Part shown: positions 16,886 through 24,411 of the stretch, piece by piece
How the letters are laid out: each line of letters begins with the position of its first letter
How positions within the stretch are numbered: the stretch's first letter is position 1
NCBI GenBank assembly: GCA_951801245.1
Contig: CATOMC010000021.1
Span: 1-26,505 of the forward strand
Direction: 5' to 3'
Source: an uncultured Lachnospiraceae bacterium
GTDB lineage: Bacteria > Bacillota_A > Clostridia > Lachnospirales > Lachnospiraceae
Length of the DNA stretch: 26,505 bases
Notes under the pieces: model-generated
Seen by the model: only the letters and a program-made list of their open reading frames with translations
Database searches by the model: none
Told to the model about the DNA's origin: nothing
Translations under genes and position numbers: made by a program

Positions 16886-16988
16886 AGTTTTTATAGTATC
16901 CTCATTGTTATCATCAGTTTTAGCATCTCCGTACAATTGTAGCGTTTCCAAACGAAGGTGTGTTCCCGCATTCGGTATGATCTCTAAG

Positions 16989-17846
16989 TTATCTCGCGTT
17001 TTTGAGAAGCTGTAGTATCTCTTCCGGCACAAACAGCCTGCCATAGCCGGTCCCCAGATCCAGGGAGGGTTTGTTGGCACCGTGGAAATCGGAGCCGCCG
17101 CTTAAGAGCAGATCATATTTATCGGCAATCCTTCGCATATCCCGTTCATCTTGCAGAGTATAGGTGCTGTAAAAGCCTTCGATTCCCATGAGACCCGTTT
17201 CCTTTAGGGAAGCGACCAGTGCGCAGAGCCTTTCGTTGCCCATGTGATAGAGAGTGGGATGAGCCAGGATGGGTATTCCGTCCGCCTGCAGGATCAGTTC
17301 CACTGCCTGGGCGGGGGTTACCTTTTCACGGGGGACGAAGTACTTCGTATGGTCCCCCAGATATTGGGAAAAGGCATCCGGCCGGCTCTTGACATAGCCG
17401 TGGTCTAAAAGATAAGAGGCGTAGTGTGCCCGAGTTATGACAGCACCGGGGTTTTCTGCCTGTAATTTGTCAAAGGTGATATCGATGCCGGCGCTTCTGA
17501 GATTCTGACACATTTTATGGTTCCGGTTGACGCGGGAATCCACAAAGGCATTGAGCCTGTCCTGAAAGGCAGGGGCATCATAGGAAATATAAAGCCCAAC
17601 GATATGAACGTCCTTTTGCTCATATTTGGTAGAAAATTCGATGCCTGGGATCACTTCGATGTCGGAGGCACCTGACTCATGCAGCGTATCTGCATAAGCC
17701 AGGGCTTCATCCAGGCCGCCCGTGGTATCATGGTCTGTGATGGCCACGGCGGCAAGTCCTTTCTCTATGGCATAGTCCACCAATTGTGTGGGCGTAAGAC
17801 TGCCGTCTGATTTGGAAGTATGGGTGTGGAGATCAACCGGCCGCAT
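16989..17846 (-). CDS. PHP-domain phosphoesterase (YciV/RNase AM-like)
   Basis: This is a 285-residue polymerase-and-histidinol-phosphatase fold protein. Metal-binding motifs appear in order: VDLHTHTSKSDGSLTP near the N-terminus, AITDHDTTGG, VIPGIEFST, RAHYASYLL, ILAHPTLYH and GGSDFHG at the C-terminus. The order and the HTHTxxSDG start match the group that includes the 5'-3' exonuclease RNase AM (YciV) and 3',5'-nucleoside bisphosphate phosphatase. Which activity applies cannot be read. The ATG at 17846 is 2 bases after the ABC-F stop, so translation is likely coupled to that gene. Confidence 0.92.
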   Translation of the reverse strand: MRPVDLHTHTSKSDGSLTPTQLVDYAIEKGLAAVAITDHDTTGGLDEALAYADTLHESGASDIEVIPGIEFSTKYEQKDVHIVGLYISYDAPAFQDRLNAFVDSRVNRNHKMCQNLRSAGIDITFDKLQAENPGAVITRAHYASYLLDHGYVKSRPDAFSQYLGDHTKYFVPREKVTPAQAVELILQADGIPILAHPTLYHMGNERLCALVASLKETGLMGIEGFYSTYTLQDERDMRRIADKYDLLLSGGSDFHGANKPSLDLGTGYGRLFVPEEILQLLKNAR

Positions 17847-17848
17847 TA

Positions 17849-19489
17849 TCAGTCATCCTCTTCTTCGCTGGCGGTACTGGTGTAGACAGTACGTTTTCTA
17901 GCCATTTCATCGCTTTCCAGATATTCATCGTAGGTAGTGATCTTATCGATTAAAGTACCGTCCGGCAGAATTTCCATGATACGGTTTGCCGTGGTCTGTA
18001 CCACCTGATGGTCATGACAAGAGAACAATTCCACGCCTTTAAATTTTTTCAAGCCTTCATTGAGGGCTGTGATGGCTTCCATGTCCAGATGGTTGGTAGG
18101 CTCATCAAAAAGCAGGCAGTTAGCGCCGCTAATCATCATCTTGGAGAGCAGGCACCGTACCTTTTCACCACCGGATAAGACCTTCACTTTCTTGACACCG
18201 TCTTCCCCGGCAAAGAGCATACGTCCCAGGAAACCGCGGACATAGGTCACATCTTTCACAGGAGAATAGCCCATGAGCCAGTCGGTGATGGTGTAATCGT
18301 TATCAAATTCCGTGGTGTTATCTTTCGGAAAATATGCCTGGGAAGTGGTAACACCCCATTTATAAGTTCCTTCATCAGGCTCCATCTCGCCGGTCAATAT
18401 TTTAAATAAGGTGGTCTTGGCAAGCTCATTGCCGCCCACCAGGGCTATCTTATCATCGTGGCCTACGATAAAGGAAATGTTGTCGAGCACCTTTTCTCCA
18501 TTGATGGATTTGGAGAGACCTTCCACAGTCAACACCTCATTACCGATCTCACGCTCTGGCCTGAAATCAATGTAAGGATATTTACGGCTGGAAGGACGGA
18601 TATCATCCAACTCGATTTTTTCCAGGGCACGCTTTCTGGAAGTGGCCTGCTTGGATTTGGAAGCATTGGCGGAGAAGCGGGAGATGAACTCCTGCAATTC
18701 CTTGATCTGCTCCTCTTTCTTCTTGTTGGCTTCCTTGCGCTGTTTGATGATCAACTGGCTGGATTCATACCAGAAGTCGTAGTTGCCCGCATAAAGCTGA
18801 ATCTTGCCATAGTCAATGTCCGCGATGTGTGTGCAGACTTTGTTCAGGAAATAGCGGTCGTGGGAGACCACGATGACGGTATTCTCGAAGTCGATTAAAA
18901 AGTCTTCCAGCCAGGCGATGGCATCTAAGTCCAGGTGGTTGGTAGGCTCATCGAGAAGCAGGATATCGGGATTGCCAAAGAGAGCCTTTGCCAACAGTAC
19001 TTTGACCTTTTCGTTACCGTTCAGATCTGCCATGGTGCTGTAGTGAAAGTCTGTCTCAATTCCCAGTCCGTTTAAGAGCATGGCGGCATTGGTCTCTGCG
19101 TCCCAGCCGTCCATCTCTGCAAATTCTGCTTCCAGTTCGCTTGCCCGGATACCGTCTTCGTCGGTAAAATCTTCCTTGGCGTAGATAGCATCTTTTTCTT
19201 TCATGATCTGATAGAGCCGTTCATTACCCATGATGACGGTGTCCATCACAGTGTAAGTGTCGTATTTGAAGTGATCCTGTTCCAGAACGGAAAGACGTTG
19301 TCCCGGCGTGATGGACACATCGCCGTTGGTGGTCTCGAGTACGCCGGAGAGAATCTTAAGGAATGTAGATTTTCCCGCGCCGTTGGCGCCGATGAGTCCG
19401 TAACAGTTGCCCTCGGTAAATTTGATGTTGACATCTTCAAAGAGAGCCTTTTTGCCTACACGTAATGTTACATTATTAGCTTGTATCAT
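17849..19489 (-). CDS. ykpA: ABC-F ATPase of the YkpA/YbiT type
   Basis: This is a 546-residue soluble protein with two ATPase domains and no membrane segment, as in ribosome-acting ABC-F factors. Domain 1 has Walker A GANGAGKST at about 35-43 and Walker B ILLLDEPTNHLDL; its signature is degenerate (LNGNEKVK instead of LSGGE). The linker holds the Lys/Arg-rich ABC-F helix, FISRFSANASKSKQATSRKRALEKI. Domain 2 has a degenerate Walker A (GGNELAKTT), a good signature LSGGEKVR and Walker B LLFDEPTNHLDM. The sequence matches what I recall of B. subtilis YkpA and E. coli YbiT. A near-consensus promoter lies at 19537-19564. The C-terminus is acidic (SEEEDD). The role in translation is inferred from the family. 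Confidence 0.92.
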   Translation of the reverse strand: MIQANNVTLRVGKKALFEDVNIKFTEGNCYGLIGANGAGKSTFLKILSGVLETTNGDVSITPGQRLSVLEQDHFKYDTYTVMDTVIMGNERLYQIMKEKDAIYAKEDFTDEDGIRASELEAEFAEMDGWDAETNAAMLLNGLGIETDFHYSTMADLNGNEKVKVLLAKALFGNPDILLLDEPTNHLDLDAIAWLEDFLIDFENTVIVVSHDRYFLNKVCTHIADIDYGKIQLYAGNYDFWYESSQLIIKQRKEANKKKEEQIKELQEFISRFSANASKSKQATSRKRALEKIELDDIRPSSRKYPYIDFRPEREIGNEVLTVEGLSKSINGEKVLDNISFIVGHDDKIALVGGNELAKTTLFKILTGEMEPDEGTYKWGVTTSQAYFPKDNTTEFDNDYTITDWLMGYSPVKDVTYVRGFLGRMLFAGEDGVKKVKVLSGGEKVRCLLSKMMISGANCLLFDEPTNHLDMEAITALNEGLKKFKGVELFSCHDHQVVQTTANRIMEILPDGTLIDKITTYDEYLESDEMARKRTVYTSTASEEEDD

Positions 19490-19929
19490 ATTGAAACCTC
19501 ATATTTTCTTAATTGTTGCCTTTGGTTACTCATATCATTATACATGAAAACGTTGTTTTTTCAAGGGAAATCATGACGGGGCGTGAAATGTGGGCAAAAT
19601 GAAAAATAGGTGATTCGTTATGGAATAAGACCAAAACTTAATTTTGAAAAGAAATAAATTGAAAAACGATATATAAAGTGGTAGGCTTAATAGAAAGAGG
19701 AGTAATCGCGTTACAAGGTGGTAGCCTCCCGGGCTTACAAAAGAAGGGAGCGCCGTATTATATACCAGATATGATAAAGTTTCAATCTCAAATTTAAAAT
19801 TTCTTTGAATCTCTATTCTATGAATTTGTTGAATCCTGAAGCGATTTTTGTAGAAAAGCAATATAGAAAATGAAACTTTTCCCACAGCTCAATCGTATTA
19901 TTATAAACACCCGTAAGAGGAGGAAAGGC
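19490..19929. other. Long intergenic region with a GC-rich patch
   Basis: About 440 bases separate the ABC-F gene and the plus-strand hypothetical gene. The first part holds the ABC-F promoter. Most of the rest is very AT-rich, but about 19695-19760 is markedly richer in GC and can fold (CTCCC with GGGAG, and a GTAGCC/GGGCTTAC stem with a bulge). An open frame of 39 codons from a GTG at 19678 crosses the patch but lacks a binding site. I cannot identify a gene or RNA family. Confidence 0.4.
19537..19564 (-). promoter_or_regulatory. Promoter of the ABC-F operon
   Basis: Minus-strand TTGAAA (19564-19559), a 16-base spacer and TATAAT (19542-19537) lie about 50 bases before the ABC-F start. It probably serves ABC-F, PHP and HAD genes. 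Confidence 0.75.
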
Positions 19930-20781
19930 ATGAGTGGATTTTTCCTGACACCGATGACGCGCTTCTATGTGGAAGCTTTGCAGAATATGAAGAATACCGG
20001 GGCGGGCAGTGCTGTCAGCGGACAGAACAATGGAGGCATGGCAGGTCAGGCAGGCGCTTCAAGCTTTGCGGATACGGTCAATGAGAAACTGTCCCAAAAG
20101 GAGGGAAATGTTTCGGGCAATACCGGAATTACCGGGGTCAGAAACGAAGCGATGGTGCAGGCCATGTCTCGGGAGGAATATAAATTCTATATCTATCAGA
20201 AGATTGCAGGGATACCTATGCATCCGTTTCAGAAATGGGATGCGGTCATGGTCAATATTTCGGAAGAAGGTTTCGCGGCCATGCAGGCGGATCCTGCTTA
20301 TGAAAAGTGGGTGCTTGATACGCTCAGAAGAGACTTTGCAGCGTATAATCCCTGGAGTGACTATGCAGGCGGAAGGTATCGGATACATTATTTTGGCGCA
20401 ACCAGAGAGGAATACCGCGGGGAGAGCTTTCCTATGGGATTCCGCGGGGAACGTAAGCGCACGAACTCTTCCAAGAAGAAAGAAAAAAGTTATTGGGAAA
20501 AACGGGCCGAGCGGCACAAGTGGTATATGGATCTGGCGCAGAAAGCCTGGTATAAACATGAGAATGACCTTCAATATCAGGAAACCATCGACATACAGCG
20601 TAAAGAAGTGAGCAGTGCGCTGCTACGGCAGTGGGCCATAGAGCGGGCTACGGGGGAAGAAGTGGAACTGGGAATCGATCCTTCCGTGCTATCTCAGGCG
20701 GCAACCGACTATGCTCAGGGATATGTGTTCTTTAAGATACCCAGCGCACGGATGAATCCACGTCCGAAGTCCGCGAGGTAA
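19930..20781 (+). CDS. Conserved-looking hypothetical protein
   Basis: The ATG at 19930, behind GAGGAGG at 19917-19923, gives 283 residues; the open frame begins 20 codons earlier without a binding site. The N-terminus (about 25-65) is low-complexity Gly/Ala/Asn/Ser. From about residue 75 it becomes ordered: MSREEYKFYIYQKIAGIPMHPFQKWDAVMVNISEEGFAAMQADPAYEKWVLDTLRRDFA, then DYAGGRYRIHYFGATREEYRGESFP. A Lys/Arg-rich segment follows and the C-terminus is PSARMNPRPKSAR. There are no membrane helices or signal peptide. It resembles uncharacterised proteins I associate with Lachnospiraceae genomes, but I cannot name a family or function. It faces the sensor kinase gene. Confidence 0.75.
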   Translation: MSGFFLTPMTRFYVEALQNMKNTGAGSAVSGQNNGGMAGQAGASSFADTVNEKLSQKEGNVSGNTGITGVRNEAMVQAMSREEYKFYIYQKIAGIPMHPFQKWDAVMVNISEEGFAAMQADPAYEKWVLDTLRRDFAAYNPWSDYAGGRYRIHYFGATREEYRGESFPMGFRGERKRTNSSKKKEKSYWEKRAERHKWYMDLAQKAWYKHENDLQYQETIDIQRKEVSSALLRQWAIERATGEEVELGIDPSVLSQAATDYAQGYVFFKIPSARMNPRPKSAR

Positions 20782-20812
20782 GTGAAGGGATTCTGCCTTA
20801 AGATGTGCAGTG

Positions 20813-22126
20813 TCAGGGAAGCATGACTGTAAAGATGCTGCCGCCGCCCGGCCGGTCGGAAACTGTGATCGTACCGTGGTGGAGTTTGATGATCTCATAG
20901 GCAATCGACAGACCTAGCCCGAAGTGCCCTTTGGTGCTTCGGGATTTTTCTGCTCTGTAAAATCGGTCAAAAATCTTATTTTTATCCTCATCAGAGATAC
21001 CAATACCGGTGTCTGCCACGATGAGGTAGAAACGGTTCTTTTGATATAGAAGAGACAGATCGATCTGCCCGCCCGCGGGCGTGTAGCTGATGGCATTGTG
21101 CAGGAGGATAGAAAGCACCTGGCTGATGCGTTCATCGTCTGCCTGACAGACAGGGACCATGGACTCCGGCAGTGTGATGCCAAGGGTCAGGGAATTTTTC
21201 CTGGCCAGAGGTTCAAAGGCTTCATACGTGTTCATCAAGAGCGTATCCAGTTCCACTTCTTTCGGGCGGACGGGGAAGCTATGGTTATCAGAACCACTCA
21301 GAGTGAGCATATCGTTTATCAGCGAGGACATCAGAGCGCCTTCCTGCTGTATGGTGTCCAGAAATCCTTTCTGTCGTAAGGTATCGGCGTTGCGGCAGCA
21401 GTCTGCTGCCGAGAGAATGACAGATAAGGGAGTGCGCAGTTCATGGGAAGCAGCGGCAATGAAAGCAGTCTGACTGCGGCGGCTTTCGATGATGGGCTGT
21501 AAGAGCCTGCCGGTAAAAAAGAAAGAAAAAAGTGTCAGTAATACAATTGCCGTTACATCAATCAGAAGGAAGCGGGTTCTCTGACGGCGGATCTGTTCTT
21601 GCAGAAAATTTAAAGAGCACAGGACTACCATCTGGAGAGAGGAATCATTGCGGCGCAGTTCGATGACGCTTGCGAAAAACTCATGTTTCTTTTCTGTAGG
21701 GTTAAAAGGGAATTCTACATGAAAACAGGAATTGTAAAGGCCGAAGTTTAATTCTCCTTCTGATTTGATCATTTCAGATGCAAAGGAATCCATATATACG
21801 GCAAGGCATTGATCCAGAAGGACTTTGGTATCTGATATTTCGGACAAGCCTTCCAAACGGTTGTAAAGAAACGGTATACCGTTATCCATAACAAAAAACG
21901 AATAATTGCCCCGGGATTCCATCTTGGAAAGCCACTCCATGGAAATGACGGATTGATGTTCCAAGCTGGTGGCGATGGTGTTGATATCGTTTTGAAAAGA
22001 AGCGTACTGGTTGTCATAGAGTCCCTTTTCCGAGATATACAGGTAACATAGGGACATGATAAGCATAATGGCGGCAGTGATGCCGGCGCACATGACCGTC
22101 AAATATAAGTGGATTTTGTGAAACAT
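20813..22126 (-). CDS. Sensor histidine kinase
   Basis: This 437-residue membrane kinase is paired with the response regulator upstream. TM1 is about 9-31 and TM2 about 185-207, enclosing an extracellular sensor region of roughly 150 residues that I cannot assign to a known fold. After TM2 the HisKA motif AAASHELRTPLSV places the phospho-accepting His at 228. The ATPase part has NAISYTPAGG (N box), ADTGIGI (G1), KNKIFDRFYRAEKS (F box) and GLGLSIA (G2). The ATG follows a GGAGGAAC site. It sits 70 bases after the response regulator and ends 31 bases from the convergent hypothetical gene, with no obvious terminator. Confidence 0.95.
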   Translation of the reverse strand: MFHKIHLYLTVMCAGITAAIMLIMSLCYLYISEKGLYDNQYASFQNDINTIATSLEHQSVISMEWLSKMESRGNYSFFVMDNGIPFLYNRLEGLSEISDTKVLLDQCLAVYMDSFASEMIKSEGELNFGLYNSCFHVEFPFNPTEKKHEFFASVIELRRNDSSLQMVVLCSLNFLQEQIRRQRTRFLLIDVTAIVLLTLFSFFFTGRLLQPIIESRRSQTAFIAAASHELRTPLSVILSAADCCRNADTLRQKGFLDTIQQEGALMSSLINDMLTLSGSDNHSFPVRPKEVELDTLLMNTYEAFEPLARKNSLTLGITLPESMVPVCQADDERISQVLSILLHNAISYTPAGGQIDLSLLYQKNRFYLIVADTGIGISDEDKNKIFDRFYRAEKSRSTKGHFGLGLSIAYEIIKLHHGTITVSDRPGGGSIFTVMLP

Positions 22127-22195
22127 AGTTCCTCCGATAGCAGGTGAGATATAAAGGCTGGCTGGTGAAACCGGCGGCTTTGTGCGCAGGCAGGA

Positions 22196-22873
22196 TCAGC
22201 CGGGGATAACGATACAGTAACCTACGCTGCGGACTGTTTTCAGGACAAGGCGGCTGCCCACAGTTTTTAACCGTCTGCGAAGAAAGTGGATGTAGTTGTC
22301 CAGATTACCTTCCTCTACATCACTGTCGGGTCCCCAGACCTTAAGAAGCAGGGTAGAGCGGGGGATCGTTGCCTCGCCGCTTTTGAGGAATGTCTCCAGA
22401 AGAGCGGCCTCCCGCCTGGAAATGGTACAGCTTCCCGCAGGTCCGGTCAGACGGTTCTGGTCGGCAAACCAGGTGATGTCGAAGAGGGTGATCGTTTCTT
22501 CGTCCACGATCTGGCGGGGACGCCTGGTCACACAGCGGATTCTGGCCAACAGTTCTTCCAGAGCAAAGGGTTTCACCAGATAGTCATCGGCACCCATGTC
22601 CAATCCGGTCACCTTATCGGAGAGTGTACCGAGGGCGGTGATCAGAATGATGGGAGTATAGATTCCATTAGCACGCAGAGAAGACAGTACATCAGTACCT
22701 TCCATGTATGGCAGCATGCGGTCTAAGAGAATCACATCATAAATATTCTGTTCGCCGTAAAAAAGGGCATCTTCCCCGTCAAAACAGGAGTCTACGGTAA
22801 AACCGGCCTGTGTCAGTCCATAGGTGAGCGTTTCATTTAGTTTTGCATCGTCTTCTGCAAGTAGTATTCTCAT
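22196..22873 (-). CDS. OmpR-family response regulator
   Basis: The ATG at 22873 gives 225 residues; the open frame runs 41 codons further upstream, but ATG with GGAAGC about 9 bases before it fits the family. The receiver domain (1-118) has acidic residues ED near 7-9, the phospho-accepting Asp51 in DVILLDRMLP, the Thr of LITALGTLSDK, and the Lys of VKPFALEEL. The C-terminal winged-helix part reads ISRREAALLETFLKSGE, TLLLKVWGPDSDVEEGNLDNYIHFLRRRL, then VLKTVRSVGYCI. It is followed by the sensor kinase. Direct repeats next to its -10 suggest autoregulation. Confidence 0.95.
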   Translation of the reverse strand: MRILLAEDDAKLNETLTYGLTQAGFTVDSCFDGEDALFYGEQNIYDVILLDRMLPYMEGTDVLSSLRANGIYTPIILITALGTLSDKVTGLDMGADDYLVKPFALEELLARIRCVTRRPRQIVDEETITLFDITWFADQNRLTGPAGSCTISRREAALLETFLKSGEATIPRSTLLLKVWGPDSDVEEGNLDNYIHFLRRRLKTVGSRLVLKTVRSVGYCIVIPG

Positions 22874-22912
22874 GGTAGCAGCTTCCGTTCGTTTATGATA
22901 AAAACTATAAGA

Positions 22913-22941
22913 ATTATACCATAACAATCTTAAAATAATCT
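22913..22941 (-). promoter_or_regulatory. Promoter of the two-component operon with direct repeats
   Basis: A perfect minus-strand TATAAT lies at 22918-22913. Upstream, AGATTGT (22930-22924) and AGATTAT (22941-22935) are repeated with an 11-base period. This sits where a -35 would be; no good -35 is seen. Tandem half-sites with 11-base spacing are the usual pattern of OmpR/PhoB-type activator sites. Confidence 0.5.
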
Positions 22942-22998
22942 CTAAAAATTCATTATCATATAGAGTTTCCAAATTGAAAGACGGCAGTTCATGCAACT

Positions 22999-23790
22999 CT
23001 ATTCTTTATCTGGAAAAAATTCCCGGTACAATTGGTCCCGATAGGTACTGTCCGAAAGAATACGTTGCATTTCTTCGGTTTTCCCGGCGTCCGACAGGGA
23101 TTTGAGCAGTTCGGCAAGATTGTCCAGACCGGTTTTCATGCCTTCTTCACGTCCGATTTCCCGCCATTCTTCCCTTTCACTTTTTATATGTTTTTCTTCA
23201 TCATATTCAAAGATACTCACTGCAATTACCTCCGCTCGATTCTGTGATAAAAAGTCTGTAAGTATTCCGTTTTGGATACAATGTGCTACCGCTTTCTCAA
23301 CGTCTTTTGGGAAATCGAAAGTATCCGACAGGTACAGTATATGCTGTTCCGGTTGAAAATCCGTTCCATTATAAAAGACAACAAACCTTGGCGCCGGAAT
23401 TCGGACAAGCGATCTGCTGTAAAGGTTCTTGTCTCTGATTCGGTTTTGCAGCACTCTGGATACATAGAGAAGATCCCGTAGTGGCATGTTTGGGTTTAAC
23501 GTGGACTGATGCTCATAGAGAAAAAGTTCAAAATCAAACACAAAGGAAATGTCATTCTTATAATTCATATAGACTGCATTTTCCAGTGTGGTAATCTCAA
23601 GGGGTTCTACAAATGTGTAATCTGTTCCGTTCAAGGCATTATACAGACTCAGTAGGTTTTCTTTTTTCTGAAAGAGCATCCGGAATACGATATCCTTGTA
23701 ATTGCGCTGTACGGCTGTTTAGTACAATTCTCCCTCACTTATCGTTGTTGAGGTGTTTGTAGTGACGGGGCCTGTCTTTTCATGATTCAT
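22999..23790 (-). pseudogene. Rpn-family / PD-(D/E)XK nuclease pseudogene
   Basis: The open part (23679-22999, 226 residues) begins MLFQKKENLLSLYNALNGTDYT and contains NDISFVFDFELFLYEHQSTLNPNMPLRDL and RFVVFYNGTD, core motifs of the Rpn family (annotated as PD-(D/E)XK transposase or recombination-promoting nuclease). The frame continues upstream as NYKDIVFR, so its first codons are missing. A TAA at 23719-23721 interrupts it. Beyond that, in the same frame, an ATG at 23790 with a perfect AAGGAGG at 23805-23799 is the likely original start, 23 codons before the stop. The stretch between LSDTFD and FPKDVEKAV also looks about 40 residues short for this family. The C-terminus has the usual REEGMKTGLDN-type tail. 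I recall the family from sequence patterns only. Confidence 0.7.
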
Positions 23791-23810
23791 TATTATATCC
23801 TCCTTAAGGT

Positions 23811-23838
23811 GCAGGAGAATCGTTCCAGAGCCTCCTGC
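23811..23838 (-). promoter_or_regulatory. Hairpin in the leader before the Rpn-family start
   Basis: A perfect 7-bp stem (GCAGGAG at 23811-23817, CTCCTGC at 23832-23838) encloses 14 bases just upstream of the AAGGAGG site. It has no U tract. It could affect translation, but function is unknown. Confidence 0.35.
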
Positions 23839-23937
23839 TTTGTGTAAATGTGAAATGGATTCAAAGCATGGATTTTCTGAAACTGAGAAAATAAAGAATT
23901 TACCGATCTGTTCATGATATAAAATATACTTTTTATT

Positions 23938-23966
23938 ACTATAGCATAAATTCAATGTTGTTGCAA
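23938..23966 (-). promoter_or_regulatory. Promoter of the Rpn-family pseudogene
   Basis: Minus-strand TTGCAA (23966-23961), a 17-base spacer and TATAGT (23943-23938) are a good sigma-A promoter. The leader would be about 140 bases. Confidence 0.5.
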
Positions 23967-24054
23967 ATATTTTTTTCGGAAAAAGACTTTCTATTTTGGG
24001 TGAATGGAGATTTGTAATTTAAAGAATTAAAAACAGGTCAAGGCAGTTTGGAGG

Positions 24055-24315
24055 CACGGAAATCAATTTTCAAGAATCACGGTTACTATTAGCACATTGT
24101 CTATAAGCGACGTCTGAACAGTTATAAAATGCTCCGTCGGAACGCTTTCGCTCCGTTCATAGCGTAGCAGACACGAAGCTCGTGAGAAACCTCGCTAAGT
24201 GCTGCCGAGTGAGCTTACTCACTCGGTTTTAGGGCCTCCTTGAGTATTTTGTATCTGCTCAGGCTGGTATACTGATATGGTGTTAGAAGTTAACTTGTGA
24301 AAATTGATTTCCGTG
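24055..24315. mobile_element. MITE-like element, 261 bp, perfect 18-bp terminal inverted repeats
   Basis: CACGGAAATCAATTTTCA at 24055-24072 is the exact reverse complement of 24298-24315. The 9-base flanks, GTTTGGAGG (24046-24054) and GTTTGAAGA (24316-24324), agree at 7 of 9 positions and may be an eroded target duplication. The interior has no transposase gene. It holds a strong stem (CCGAGTGAG and CTCACTCGG, 24205-24226, followed by TTTTA) and smaller stems, for example CACGA and TCGTG at 24172-24184. It is AT-rich outside but GC-richer inside. This is what a non-autonomous element mobilised by a partner transposase looks like. The parent family is unknown. Confidence 0.8.
24205..24231 (+). 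terminator. Terminator-like hairpin inside the MITE
   Basis: A perfect 9-bp stem (CCGAGTGAG, loop CTTA, CTCACTCGG) is followed by TTTTA on the plus strand. It could end transcription entering from the left. Confidence 0.45.
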
Positions 24316-24411
24316 GTTTGAAGAAAATTTATGTTGACTGACCTACAATCTCGTGATAATAATATATAAATATATATATTATAAATTTTCTAGTGATAAA
24401 TACATACTATA

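Noticed and set aside
16943..16954. CGTTTCCAAACG perfect 12-bp palindrome before the HAD gene
   Set aside because: It could be an operator, but there is no repeat, and one short palindrome in this gap is compatible with chance.
19695..19735. Resemblance of GGTGGTAGCC to a T-box antiterminator
   Set aside because: T-box cores read AGGGTGGTACCGCG. Here the CCGCG half is replaced by GCCTCCC, no specifier loop or amino-acid gene follows, and no terminator is formed.
19571..19885. 104-codon minus-strand open frame
   Set aside because: It is rich in Phe, Leu and Ile because of AT-rich DNA, has no ribosome binding site and overlaps the plus-strand leader. I found no reason to call it a gene.
24340..24410. 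AT-rich run of ATATATATAT near the truncated gene
   Set aside because: Low complexity only. No origin-type repeats, DnaA boxes or partition sites were seen.
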